The notes: generated from the letters alone by a model not told the origin. 64,000 nt of DNA from Methanolobus sediminis (GCF_031312595.1 NZ_CP133592.1:1922001-1986000), one strand, 5' to 3'. Positions 34,518 to 42,362 are shown, counted from the first letter of the stretch. Program-made: numbers and translations.

Positions 34518-34661
34518 TCAACACCCCACAGCCTCAAAACTATCACATTCTATAGGATAGACTATGCCTACACCTTTACCCCTGCGTTGTGAGTATTTAC
34601 GGAGGATTCCGGCTTGACAAGTATATCGTACTGAGTTATGAATACAGAAACCGCAAACCAT
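34518..34661 (-). CDS. Cys-rich micro-protein, 47 aa
   Basis: ATG at 34661 overlaps the upstream stop (TGATG) and has a G-rich SD. CGFCIHN opens the protein; more Cys follow (TCQAG, ECDSF, GC). A basic middle (RKYSQRRGKG) suggests nucleic-acid binding. Confidence 0.6.
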   Translation of the reverse strand: MVCGFCIHNSVRYTCQAGILRKYSQRRGKGVGIVYPIECDSFEAVGC

Positions 34662-34801
34662 CAAATCCCCCCCTCGGACTCCCCCCCTGCCCCGCAATAT
34701 GGACAAGGGATATCATCAGGCAAAGACCACTCACAGACTCCACAGGACCAGCCCATTACAGGATAACCCGGAATGATGATATTTAACGGAAAAACGCTCA
34801 T
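34661..34801 (-). CDS. Zinc-ribbon micro-protein, 46 aa
   Basis: ATG at 34801 overlaps the upstream stop as ATGA. CGVCEWSLPDDIPCPYCG is a classical four-Cys ribbon. The tail is Gly/Glu-rich. Likely an early regulator or a partner of a larger protein. Confidence 0.65.
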   Translation of the reverse strand: MSVFPLNIIIPGYPVMGWSCGVCEWSLPDDIPCPYCGAGGESEGGI

Positions 34802-34932
34802 CTTTCCACCTTCCCGGATTCGTCTACATGCCTCCATACTTTACAGACAGGACAGAAAACCCCTCCTCGTACAGATGCATCATAGTAAAGGTGCTGTATA
34901 GGATGCACCGGACAATTTGGCACGTCACTCAT
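34798..34932 (-). CDS. Cys/His micro-protein, 44 aa
   Basis: ATG at 34932 overlaps the upstream stop as ATGA and has GAGGTG upstream. CPVHPIQHLYYD and CPVCKVWRH provide Cys and His ligands. Part of the coupled chain before rep. Confidence 0.6.
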   Translation of the reverse strand: MSDVPNCPVHPIQHLYYDASVRGGVFCPVCKVWRHVDESGKVER

Positions 34933-35087
34933 GCGCCCACCTCGCTAGTACATTCCTGGCACTTCCAACATGATGGTGATACATGACCAGAAGGAGCACT
35001 ACAAACAGGACAGGAAAAACAGCTTTGCTCACAGGTTTTTATTACCGGACACCTTGAAGAGAACAGAATAGGAAAAATAGGAGCCAT
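34929..35087 (-). CDS. Cys-rich micro-protein, 52 aa
   Basis: ATG at 35087 overlaps the upstream stop (TGATG). Eight Cys in 52 residues (CPVIKTCEQSCFSCPVC, then CWKCQEC) suggest two metal sites. Ends in an ATGA overlap with the next gene. Confidence 0.6.
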   Translation of the reverse strand: MAPIFPILFSSRCPVIKTCEQSCFSCPVCSAPSGHVSPSCWKCQECTSEVGA

Positions 35088-35413
35088 CAGAGCACCCCGG
35101 CAGCCTGAAAGAGATTTTGACCATAAAAAAAGACCCACATATTAGAAACAGAAGCAATAAGACCGATTACAGAAGCACCATAACGGGAAACGTTCCAGGC
35201 AAAACGGTACTGCTTCACTGATACATAGCAGATATAGAATAGCAGGATTGATACAAGCTTAAGAGCTATCAGGAAGCCATAGCCAAAATTAGCCAGACCC
35301 CACGATATAATAGGATTGCCTTCATAGCCAATAGGTAAGCTTGCTATAGTTGTCAGAGTGTCAAGTACAATAAAAAAGAGGAAAACGGGGAGCATGTCCC
35401 GGAGAAAAGACAT
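35087..35413 (-). CDS. Small membrane protein, 108 aa
   Basis: Three to four TM helices (LPVFLFFIVLDTLTTIA; FLIALKLVSILLFYICYV; ASVIGLIASVSNMWVFF). The layout LDTLTTI...GNPIISW resembles DUF5658-type membrane proteins; this match is tentative. Coupled on both sides (TAATG and TGATG). Confidence 0.65.
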   Translation of the reverse strand: MSFLRDMLPVFLFFIVLDTLTTIASLPIGYEGNPIISWGLANFGYGFLIALKLVSILLFYICYVSVKQYRFAWNVSRYGASVIGLIASVSNMWVFFYGQNLFQAAGVL

Positions 35414-35526
35414 TATTGCACCCCCCGATAAAATCGCAGGCTGTGACCTCTACGCCTCCACATTGCACGAATGGAGCGTCTAGCAATCGGACTGCCTGTT
35501 ATTGGACAACTTCCGAAGCCTGCCAT
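35413..35526 (-). CDS. Very basic micro-protein, 37 aa
   Basis: ATG at 35526 with GGAGGTG eight bases upstream. Arg-rich (ARRSIRAMWRRRGHSLRFYRG), so DNA or RNA binding is likely. Stop overlaps the next start (TAATG). Confidence 0.55.
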   Translation of the reverse strand: MAGFGSCPITGSPIARRSIRAMWRRRGHSLRFYRGVQ

Positions 35527-35820
35527 TTAATAATTCACCTCCTTATTGAGTATTGGGATGATGTAGCCCAGGTGGAGCTTTTCAAGTTCCCTCTTCTTGA
35601 ATAACTGGACTTCATCATCAATAGAGGCAGGCGTGGAGTGGGTGGTGGTACTCTGGAGTGTTGTGCCTGCCGGATCATCATTAAGAATAGTACATATGCG
35701 AGAGTTCAAATCTGAGAATTGCTCATGTACGGAATCAACTTTTTTATTGACCTCTGCAAGCATATCGTCAAGTTGTTCATTTGTAAGGTTGCTTATGTCT
35801 GGTTTTGAAACAGGAGACAT
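35527..35820 (-). CDS. Hypothetical coiled-coil protein, 97 aa
   Basis: Helical, with heptad-like DDMLAEVNKKVDSVHEQFSD and a second helix (EVQLFKKRELEKLHL). Soluble. Starts directly after the stop of the membrane protein upstream. Possibly a structural or regulatory partner; unknown. Confidence 0.6.
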   Translation of the reverse strand: MSPVSKPDISNLTNEQLDDMLAEVNKKVDSVHEQFSDLNSRICTILNDDPAGTTLQSTTTHSTPASIDDEVQLFKKRELEKLHLGYIIPILNKEVNY

Positions 35821-36075
35821 TTATAAGACCTCCTGCTTTTTTGCCTTTGAGTCTGCTCTTATTGCAAGCATGAAAGCACCAAAAGCAACAATACCCATAT
35901 ACAGAATAGTAAAGTTCTGAACTTCTGAATGTAACAGAACATCAATAAAAAGAACTATTGCAGATGCAAGAATACCAGAAGCCATTCCAACATATAAATT
36001 TTTAATTTGTTCATAATCTACGCTTGCACTATCCTCCAAGATAGAGCCTCCGCTGATTGGTTTTAAGTTACTCAT
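35821..36075 (-). CDS. Two-TM membrane protein, 84 aa, first gene of the leftward early operon
   Basis: ATG at 36075 is chosen because GAGG lies eight bases before it; an earlier ATG at 36117 is less well placed. Two TM helices (LYVGMASGILASAIVLFIDVLL and FTILYMGIVAFGAFMLAI), charged tail. Function unknown. Confidence 0.6.
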   Translation of the reverse strand: MSNLKPISGGSILEDSASVDYEQIKNLYVGMASGILASAIVLFIDVLLHSEVQNFTILYMGIVAFGAFMLAIRADSKAKKQEVL

Positions 36076-36147
36076 TTCACATGCCTCTTTAAAGTTAATT
36101 TGTTCTAGAGTCTCCAAACTCTTTGAACACTATAACATTGAAGTAAC

Positions 36148-36190
36148 GGATATATAAATATTTCTTAAAAGTTGTTCGTAAATACACGAA
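36148..36190 (-). promoter_or_regulatory. Promoter of the leftward early operon with inverted repeat
   Basis: On the minus strand an AAATATTTATATATCC TATA element covers about 36148-36163. Just upstream, TTCGT and ACGAA (36175-36190) form an inverted repeat with a 6-base centre, a possible operator. The remaining 36191-36360 has no gene. Confidence 0.5.
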
Positions 36191-36360
36191 TTTAACTAAG
36201 ATAATGTTAAAATACCATAAAGAGCAATACTTAATTGTCCTGATGTGGCAGCCTGCTCCAACAGGTTATACAAATCCGTGATTTTTCACATGCCCACGGA
36301 TTACTTTGTTATCATCGGGTGAATGAAGGCCACGGGATTGGAACCCTAAATTAAGGTTTT

Positions 36361-36377
36361 AATCCCGGTCGGCGCAT
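36361..36377 (+). repeat. Right attachment site (attR) with decayed tRNA-Gly 3' half
   Basis: Exact repeat of the 17-bp core at 20222. Upstream (about 36334-36360) the sequence still matches the tRNA-Gly 3' half at many positions but no longer folds. The core is followed by CTCATTTTTTATTAGAATG, similar to the sequence after attL. Confidence 0.8.
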
Positions 36378-36518
36378 CTTCTCATTTTTTATTAGAATGT
36401 TAAACTCTAGCAGTTTACTCTTTTTATAATTTTATGTAGTTAATTGTAAGCTACAAACCTATATAGAATCTATAGAAAGTCAATTTTTATATGTTAATTC
36501 TTTTTAAGTTTAATTTAG

Positions 36519-37427
36519 ATGGCACAAATTGACCTAATTAATGAGTTTGTCAGGGATTGTGAGCTAAGAGGACTAGAGTTGCGCACAGTTCAAACTTACA
36601 GAGGAAGTGTTCGTAGGTTCTTAATACGATATCCTGATCCAACAGTATGCACAAAACACGAAATTCTTGATTATTTAGGTCACCTACAAACAAAAGACAT
36701 TACAGTAGGTACTATAAAACGTGATTTTGCGGCTATATCCGGCTTGTATGATTATCTGATGTTCTGTGAAAAGGTGAGAGTAAATCCAGTAGATCAGGTT
36801 AGAAAAAGATATCTTAATCAGCCTGAAATGCCAGAGTCCAGGCAAATACCAGAACTGCAAGAACTAAGACAACTAATCAGAAGCATAGAGCCAGAATCCA
36901 TATTGGAACGAACTATTGTAACATTCCTGGCTAAAACTGCAGGTAGAAAAGGCGAGTTCCTGGCACTCAAGAAAGACGATATAGATCTAAGAAAAGATAT
37001 GATCTATTGGCCATCAAAAAAGAAACGCAAGATAAGATTAGGTTTTATTGACCCAGAATTACATGATCTACTCGAACAGTACTTGATCTGGAGAGAAGAA
37101 CAGAAGCCAAAATCAGATTATTTGTGGATCTCAACAACAGGTTACAGGATTCACAAAGATTACGTTAATGCAGTCATTCAACACTATGCTAAACCATTAG
37201 GCCTGCATGATCATCACGGACCTTTGCACACTCGTTTAACTTCTCATTGTCTGCGTGGTTTTTTCACTACTCAGATGCAGAGAGCAGGGATGCAGGAAGT
37301 TTACATAAAATGGCTCAGGGGAGATTCATTAAAGAAAAAGACCTGGGCTAATAATTACCTGGAATTCGATCCGGAACTTGTGAGGAAAGAGTATTTGTCT
37401 TGTGTTCCGGAATTGATTCGTAGTTAG
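36519..37427 (+). CDS. Second tyrosine integrase, catalytic His position changed
   Basis: 302 residues, clearly related to the provirus integrase (shared LTSHC-RGF block and CVPELI end). First Arg in TAGRKGEFLALK and HxxR in SHCLRG are present. Where the first integrase has LLGHS this one has LRGDS, so the conserved His is Asp, a change explicable by one base (CAT to GAT). The Tyr is kept (NNYLEF). It sits 141 bp right of the att copy, as int1 sits relative to attL, implying a second element integrated at the same site. Activity is doubtful. Confidence 0.85.
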   Translation: MAQIDLINEFVRDCELRGLELRTVQTYRGSVRRFLIRYPDPTVCTKHEILDYLGHLQTKDITVGTIKRDFAAISGLYDYLMFCEKVRVNPVDQVRKRYLNQPEMPESRQIPELQELRQLIRSIEPESILERTIVTFLAKTAGRKGEFLALKKDDIDLRKDMIYWPSKKKRKIRLGFIDPELHDLLEQYLIWREEQKPKSDYLWISTTGYRIHKDYVNAVIQHYAKPLGLHDHHGPLHTRLTSHCLRGFFTTQMQRAGMQEVYIKWLRGDSLKKKTWANNYLEFDPELVRKEYLSCVPELIRS

Positions 37428-37489
37428 ATTACAACTCAAAGGTGAGGTGAGATATGTAGAATCATATCAATTACATCAAACTCTACCTA

Positions 37490-38227
37490 TCAAAAAATGG
37501 GATTATCTGATAAACTGGATTGTAATATTTCCTTATTCATGCCATATTTTGTGGCAACTGATTTTGTCAACTCAAAAAACCATTCTGGTGCAGCAGGTGA
37601 GACAAATAATTTATCGATGAGTATGTCCAAATCAACAGGAACATACGACCCTATTTCTGGTACATCTTCATCTAACATTTCAGAACTAACTGTATCTCTT
37701 TCAAGAAAACACATCGCTCTAAGTTCTTTTTCATGCTCAAAAGATTTTCTTTTATAAAAAAAAGGAGCTAAAAGCTCATTTTGAGGAATTTTATGAGTAG
37801 AATAATCAATATATTGTACATTACCAATAAGAACATCAATATCAGATACATGGAAACATTTCTTAAGTTTCCCAATCGTTGTTTGTATTGCAACACCTTC
37901 CGCACTTTTTAAGAAAATTTTCCACATAGCTTCTGATTCATATTCATTTATGTGCCAACAATTCAAATGAACAAACTTTCGAAATCTCTTGCCAAATGTC
38001 TCATATTGAGCAGCAGCAGCTATACGATTGGCAGGTACTAGTTCTTGCCTGAGTTTCACATTAACTATTGGCATAGAACCTTCAAAAGGATCGCTGAACT
38101 TATCGGATCTACAAAAGAACAAAGAAGATGTGTCAAGTAACGAAACAAATTTTGTGAAATCTAAATATCTCCATATTCTAGTTGTATCATCACAAGAACC
38201 ATTGATTTGAAAATCAGGTACATACAT
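37490..38227 (-). CDS. DUF2971 family protein
   Basis: 245 residues with the DUF2971 signature: YLDFTKFVSLL near the start, FCRSDKFSDPFEGSMP, and CWHINEYESEAMWKIF, then LRAMCF. The family is common on mobile elements and in defence islands of bacteria and archaea; its biochemical role is not established. AT-rich like its neighbours, consistent with an accessory origin. Confidence 0.8.
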   Translation of the reverse strand: MYVPDFQINGSCDDTTRIWRYLDFTKFVSLLDTSSLFFCRSDKFSDPFEGSMPIVNVKLRQELVPANRIAAAAQYETFGKRFRKFVHLNCWHINEYESEAMWKIFLKSAEGVAIQTTIGKLKKCFHVSDIDVLIGNVQYIDYSTHKIPQNELLAPFFYKRKSFEHEKELRAMCFLERDTVSSEMLDEDVPEIGSYVPVDLDILIDKLFVSPAAPEWFFELTKSVATKYGMNKEILQSSLSDNPIF

Positions 38228-38270
38228 AATTAAACCTTTTAAAATTTAAAGTAAATTGTATTGGCAGATT

Positions 38271-39560
38271 TTATTGAATAAGTTCTGTTCTTTGTTCAAA
38301 CTTCGCATTTATGGCAACACTATCATTTTGATACAAATCAAAGCAATATATTATCACAGAATTTCCATTTACTTTAACTAAATCTGAACCTGTATTAACC
38401 TCCGACCATACATAAGAGTCCTTAAATCCAGATCTATTATAAACAGCGATAACTTCAGTTGGAGCATAATTATCCTCTATATAAAAAGAGATATAGTGGA
38501 TATCTAATTCTCCAGGGTAATTGTTCACTATATTTATTTTTGCATCACATGTTTCATTGATATATTCAGGAATTTTAGCATCCAAAAATAACACATCATC
38601 TAAGGAAATCTTATCTTTCATTACTACTACAAAATCAGTACCATCAGAATCATTGACAATAAAATAATTATCCTTTGCATAGTAGTCAATAGTTTTCCCA
38701 TCGACATAACTATAGACACGAGAAATATCATAATCCGTATCTACCCTTACCCAATCCAATGCAATAGGAGAATTTACTGTATAGTACTGATAAATTATTT
38801 TATCAGCTGTTATGAATGATAAATTATGTTCAACAGGAAAGTTTTCTAAAACAATATCTGTTTTCCAGTTTTCATTATTCACACTAGGCATTAAAGAAAA
38901 CGTAGTAACTACCACGAACAACACACCAACTGTAGCTACTTTCAATAATTTTATTTTTTTAACCGTATTAAGCTTAAACTCATATTCAGAGTTGTCAACC
39001 TTCGCAAGAAAAAAATTTTCAAAAAAGGCCAATAAACATAAAACTGCAAGAGCACTAACCAAAGTCTGAGTATGCAAATACTTAAAATAAACGGAGTAAG
39101 ACACGGAAGTATGACTTATTATAAAAGATAAAACTGTAGCTGATAAAAATAGCGAAAACAACTTAAAAAGATCTTTGTAAAAATCCAAGTGAAATTTTGT
39201 GCTTTCAATCAATGCAACATTAAGCTTTTTTCTACTTGCTAATAAATAAGCACCAAAAGCAAAAAAACCTATTCTATAAACAGCTACATTAACAACAGTA
39301 TTCAGTATCTTATCTTCGGTCGTAAAATTAGTAATGCTATCAAATGCAACTAAAAAAGTAGAAATTGGAAATATTATAAAGTAAAAACACGCAAATCCTG
39401 AAACCAATGAAATAGCAACTTTATCAATTTCTGAAAAATCCTTCCAGTATTTGCTATTATAAAAAAAGATAAAGAATATTACATATCCGAATACTGAACA
39501 AGAAAATAATATTTCACTGTTCACTTCCGACGAAAGCATATCTATAATAAAAGACAGCAT
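38271..39560 (-). CDS. Large membrane protein with extracytoplasmic C-terminal domain
   Basis: 429 residues. Six or so TM helices fall in the first ~235 residues (ILFSCSVFGYVIFFIFFY; IGFFAFGAYLLAS; LFSLFLSATVLSFIISH; LLKVATVGVLFVVVTTFSL). The rest is a polar beta-rich domain (residues ~240-425) with several N-x-S/T sequons. No family recognised. It is 43 bp from the DUF2971 gene on the same strand, so the two could act together. Low G+C suggests foreign origin. Confidence 0.7.
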   Translation of the reverse strand: MLSFIIDMLSSEVNSEILFSCSVFGYVIFFIFFYNSKYWKDFSEIDKVAISLVSGFACFYFIIFPISTFLVAFDSITNFTTEDKILNTVVNVAVYRIGFFAFGAYLLASRKKLNVALIESTKFHLDFYKDLFKLFSLFLSATVLSFIISHTSVSYSVYFKYLHTQTLVSALAVLCLLAFFENFFLAKVDNSEYEFKLNTVKKIKLLKVATVGVLFVVVTTFSLMPSVNNENWKTDIVLENFPVEHNLSFITADKIIYQYYTVNSPIALDWVRVDTDYDISRVYSYVDGKTIDYYAKDNYFIVNDSDGTDFVVVMKDKISLDDVLFLDAKIPEYINETCDAKINIVNNYPGELDIHYISFYIEDNYAPTEVIAVYNRSGFKDSYVWSEVNTGSDLVKVNGNSVIIYCFDLYQNDSVAINAKFEQRTELIQ

Positions 39561-39716
39561 ACAACAATTAGAACAATATCTAAAATAATAAACATTCCGA
39601 CTTGTATCTGCGCATTATTACAAATCATCAATAACATTTATCAATCGTTCAAACTGTTGCATTGGTATTTGATTCTCTTTTCTTTCGTGTCGCTCTTTAC
39701 TTCGGAATAGGAGCAT

Positions 39717-39744
39717 AGGGGAGCCGGCTAAAGCCGGCTCCCTT
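39717..39744. repeat. Strong perfect hairpin in an intergenic region
   Basis: GGGAGCCGGC and GCCGGCTCCC face each other across a TAAA loop (extendable by two weaker pairs). GC-rich stem in an AT-rich region. No T-run follows, so a classic terminator is unlikely; it may be a mobile-repeat remnant or mark the border of accessory DNA. Nothing else in 39561-39859. Confidence 0.6.
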
Positions 39745-39859
39745 CCATGAGCTCAAACCCTACTTTTAAATGAAGGAATATTCATAATTATAAAGAAACA
39801 ACCTAAAATTGTAATATGCATTGACCATTAATCCAAAATGACACTTATGGAGGATACTT

Positions 39860-40441
39860 ATGATATACAGAAACAGCTTTTTTATGATTTTACTTGTTGC
39901 AGTTCTTATTTCCGGATGTGCGGAGAACAACGATATAACAAGTGCTGTTGAGCAATTGCCTCAAGTTCAACAATTCCTGGAAGAACACCCCGATGCAACA
40001 ATTACTGTTACTTATTGGTCTGAAGAAGAGATAGCTGAAATACAAGACGAGTTAAGTCAGGAATTTGGAAAAACCGTTACACCTAAACCAATGTATAAAG
40101 CAGTTGTTAGTTCAGGCGATATCGTATCAATTACATGGATTGATGCTGAAACACAAACAGTTCTCTATTCTTACACTGAAAACACGAGTTCAGATCTGGA
40201 TTCAAACTCGGTGGAAGATTCTAACAAGACAGAAACACACGATGACGTAGAAGATGGAGATGATTATCTAGAAAATGAATCTGAAGTCGAAGATGACCAT
40301 CTAGAAAGTGAAAATGAAGATGATTATTCTGAAAGTGAAGATGAAGAAGAGTATGAATATGAGCATGAAGAAGATTATTCAGAAAGTGAAGACGAAAAAG
40401 AATACGAAGTCGGAAATGAATCTGATAGCAACGAAAAATAG
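39860..40441 (+). CDS. Lipoprotein with long acidic repeat tail
   Basis: 193 residues. Signal peptide with lipobox LISGC at Cys 20. The middle (residues ~25-110) is a small alpha/beta domain (ATITVTYWSEEEIAEIQDEL). The last ~75 residues are almost all Asp, Glu, Ser and Tyr in repeats (DYSESEDE and variants). Anchored outside the membrane, perhaps binding cations or a surface layer. SD GGAGG precedes the ATG. The tail repeats are prone to slippage and the frame may have been cut short (see remnant after the stop). Confidence 0.75.
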   Translation: MIYRNSFFMILLVAVLISGCAENNDITSAVEQLPQVQQFLEEHPDATITVTYWSEEEIAEIQDELSQEFGKTVTPKPMYKAVVSSGDIVSITWIDAETQTVLYSYTENTSSDLDSNSVEDSNKTETHDDVEDGDDYLENESEVEDDHLESENEDDYSESEDEEEYEYEHEEDYSESEDEKEYEVGNESDSNEK

Positions 40442-40575
40442 TCGGTACTGAATTATATAATGGTTCAATCACTGTAGGTGATAGTCATCATCTAAACGAC
40501 TTTGTAATCGATGTCACAGATGCATTCCCAGGTGCAGATAGTATTATAGTATTCACCTTCCTTTTCACATTTTAG
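40440..40575 (+). pseudogene. Coding remnant after the lipoprotein gene
   Basis: In another frame immediately after the stop, the text reads GTELYNGSITVGDSHHLNDF, then VIDVTDAFPGADSIIVF, ending in TAG. It is coherent protein sequence without a start. Either the lipoprotein has lost its C-terminus by a frameshift or this is debris of another surface protein. Confidence 0.45.
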
Positions 40576-40815
40576 TCAAAAACGAAACAAATAATTAACT
40601 ATTAACACCATTTCTTTATTTTTCTAACTGTCTGTGAATGGCCTTCTGAACTATCCGTTCATCAGTGTTCACAATTGTTTATCGCTAACAAGCGCCACTT
40701 TAAACTACAAATCAGTTTGAAGTTTAGGCAATTCTTTAATATGTACAGGTCTTTCTATTAATTGCAATAGACGGTTATGATCACCGGTCTAAAGGCAATT
40801 AGAGGAGGATATAAC

Positions 40816-41568
40816 ATGTCACCTGACACTAAAAACGATAAATCATACTTCGCCATCATTGCACTATCAGTTGTGCTGGTGGTGATGTCACTAACAATAT
40901 ATGCCATCTCACAGGATGGTGCCGTACAGAATACAGCAGACACAATTACAATGAGCGGATACGCCGAACAGAAGGTAGTTCCCGACACCGCCTCTTTAAG
41001 CATAGGCGTTGTCATCCAGGCCGAAACAGCACAGGAAGCATCTGACGAGAATGCTGCCATCATGAGTGCTGTCCTATCAGAACTCAAAGACCTCGGTCTT
41101 GAAGACAAAGAAATACAGACATCCTATGTTTCCGTGTATCCGATCTACAATTATGACGGGGAAAGGACCATCACAGGTTATTCCGCATCCAACAGCGTAC
41201 AGGTTACAACCACAAAGCTCGATTACCTGGGCGATATCATTGACAAATCAACAGCTGCAGGAGCAAACCAGATAGGAAGTATTTCCTTCACAGTCTCTGA
41301 TGACATGCAGGAACAGCTCCGCGAAGAGCTTGTAGGTGAAGCTGTAGACAACGCAAGATCAAAGGCTAACGAACTCGCAGGCAGTCTGGGACTCAAGATC
41401 ACAGGCGTGCAGACAGCATCCATGTATGAGAACGGCGACACTGCCATCTACTATGCAAAGGATGTCATGGAAGAAGCAGCAATGGATGCAGGAGGAGTTT
41501 CCACGCCAATTGAACCAGGGGAATCTACTGTCTCAATGTCCGTACAGGTAACATACTACATTGGATAA
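40816..41568 (+). CDS. SIMPL-domain (DUF541) membrane-anchored protein
   Basis: 250 residues. One N-terminal TM helix (YFAIIALSVVLVVMSLTIYAI), then the SIMPL fold: TITMSGYAEQKVVPDTASLSIGV, a conserved helix with ARSKANELAGSLGLKI, and a last strand STVSMSVQVTYYIG. Faces the outside. Family members are linked to stress protection and oligomeric shells but lack a defined reaction. ATG at 40816 has AGAGGAGG seven bases upstream. A strong terminator follows. Confidence 0.85.
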   Translation: MSPDTKNDKSYFAIIALSVVLVVMSLTIYAISQDGAVQNTADTITMSGYAEQKVVPDTASLSIGVVIQAETAQEASDENAAIMSAVLSELKDLGLEDKEIQTSYVSVYPIYNYDGERTITGYSASNSVQVTTTKLDYLGDIIDKSTAAGANQIGSISFTVSDDMQEQLREELVGEAVDNARSKANELAGSLGLKITGVQTASMYENGDTAIYYAKDVMEEAAMDAGGVSTPIEPGESTVSMSVQVTYYIG

Positions 41569-41643
41569 TATTAGAATGTAGGTCTTAGCCGTTCAAAAAG
41601 CGATTATAAAAACGACAAACCAACCAACCATACCAACCCACTC

Positions 41644-41690
41644 AGGAGTTGCATAAAAACGAAACTCTTTGCAACTCCTTCTCTTTTTTT
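41644..41690 (+). terminator. Intrinsic-type terminator after the SIMPL gene
   Basis: AGGAGTTGCA (41644-41653) and TGCAACTCCT (41670-41679) pair perfectly and a run of seven T follows (41684-41690). Confidence 0.65.
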
Positions 41691-41734
41691 AATTCAGAAA
41701 GAACTTTTATATCTTTAATTACTGATTAATCAAA

Positions 41735-42328
41735 ATGAGTAATTGGGAGTTCTTAGTACCTTATCTTGAACATCTTTCATATGTCGGTATTTTTATAACT
41801 CTTGCTTTTCTGGGACATTTCATTCCACTGCCGGAAGAAGTTCTTCTTCTCATCGTAGGCTATATTGTCAGTCTTGGATTTGGAACTCTGTGGATAGTAA
41901 TTATTGTCAGTATGATAGCAGGTGCTTTCGGGGATATAGTGCTCTACTGGCTCAGTAAGAATGGAAACAAAGTACTATCACATTTCGATCACAATAAAGA
42001 TAAGAAAAAGATTGCCCGATATGACCGTTTAATGAATGATCATGGTGGTAAAACCATCTTTACATTCCGCCTGATCGTAGGACTACGTTTTTTCGGTCCT
42101 GTTGTTGCAGGGTCTGCAAACGTATCATGGCGTAAATTTGTATTCTATGACATGTTAGCCTTAGCAACCTTTTACCCTATTCTAATTACAGCAGGATACA
42201 TTTTCCACAGTAATCTTCAGAACCTGATAACTGATGTCAGTATCCTGAGTCATGTCATCTTCTTTGCTGTAGTAGGATTATTTGCAATAGTTCTGAGTAT
42301 CTATTACAAGAAGAACTTTTCACACTGA
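41735..42328 (+). CDS. DedA/VTT-domain membrane protein
   Basis: 197 residues with the DedA layout: IPLPEEVLLLIVGYIVSLGFG re-entrant segment, GAFGDIVLYWLSKNG, then FRLIVGLRFFGPVVAGSANVSWRKF, and two last TM helices. DedA-family proteins act in lipid scrambling or membrane homeostasis; several bacterial members flip polyprenyl-phosphate. That would suit the nearby glycan genes, but the link is inference. Confidence 0.88.
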   Translation: MSNWEFLVPYLEHLSYVGIFITLAFLGHFIPLPEEVLLLIVGYIVSLGFGTLWIVIIVSMIAGAFGDIVLYWLSKNGNKVLSHFDHNKDKKKIARYDRLMNDHGGKTIFTFRLIVGLRFFGPVVAGSANVSWRKFVFYDMLALATFYPILITAGYIFHSNLQNLITDVSILSHVIFFAVVGLFAIVLSIYYKKNFSH

Positions 42329-42362
42329 ATTCAATCGAAATTGATTTCTCTGTTAGTCTATT

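Larger units (their letters stand above)
20239..36377. mobile_element. Integrated virus-like element (~16.1 kb) in tRNA-Gly
   Basis: Bounded by 17-bp direct repeats of the tRNA-Gly 3' end. Contents from right to left on the minus strand: a membrane protein and coupled Cys-rich micro-proteins, HUH Rep, small early genes, two DNA methyltransferases, an IS200/IS605 insertion, then a late module. The late module has a Zn-finger/TM protein, packaging-type ATPase, 70-residue two-TM protein, 860-residue signal-peptide spike and three small membrane proteins. A tyrosine integrase reads rightwards at the left end. Rep, ATPase, tiny membrane protein and large adhesin together suggest a membrane-containing virus of spindle-shaped or pleomorphic type. 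No tail, capsid-fold or terminase gene of head-tailed viruses is seen. An integrated plasmid is the alternative. Confidence 0.8.

Noticed and set aside
34168-34524. 118-codon frame overlapping the rep start
   Set aside because: Overlaps rep and the 48-residue Cys-rich gene in a different frame; those have SD signals and coupling, this does not.
20239-36377. Reading of the element as a head-tailed provirus
   Set aside because: No terminase, portal, HK97-type capsid, tape-measure or tail genes were found among its proteins.
36418-36500. CCTATA...TATAG sequence before int2 as a fourth copy of the late palindrome
   Set aside because: Arm spacing is seven rather than three bases and the outer ATTCC/GGAAT parts are missing.
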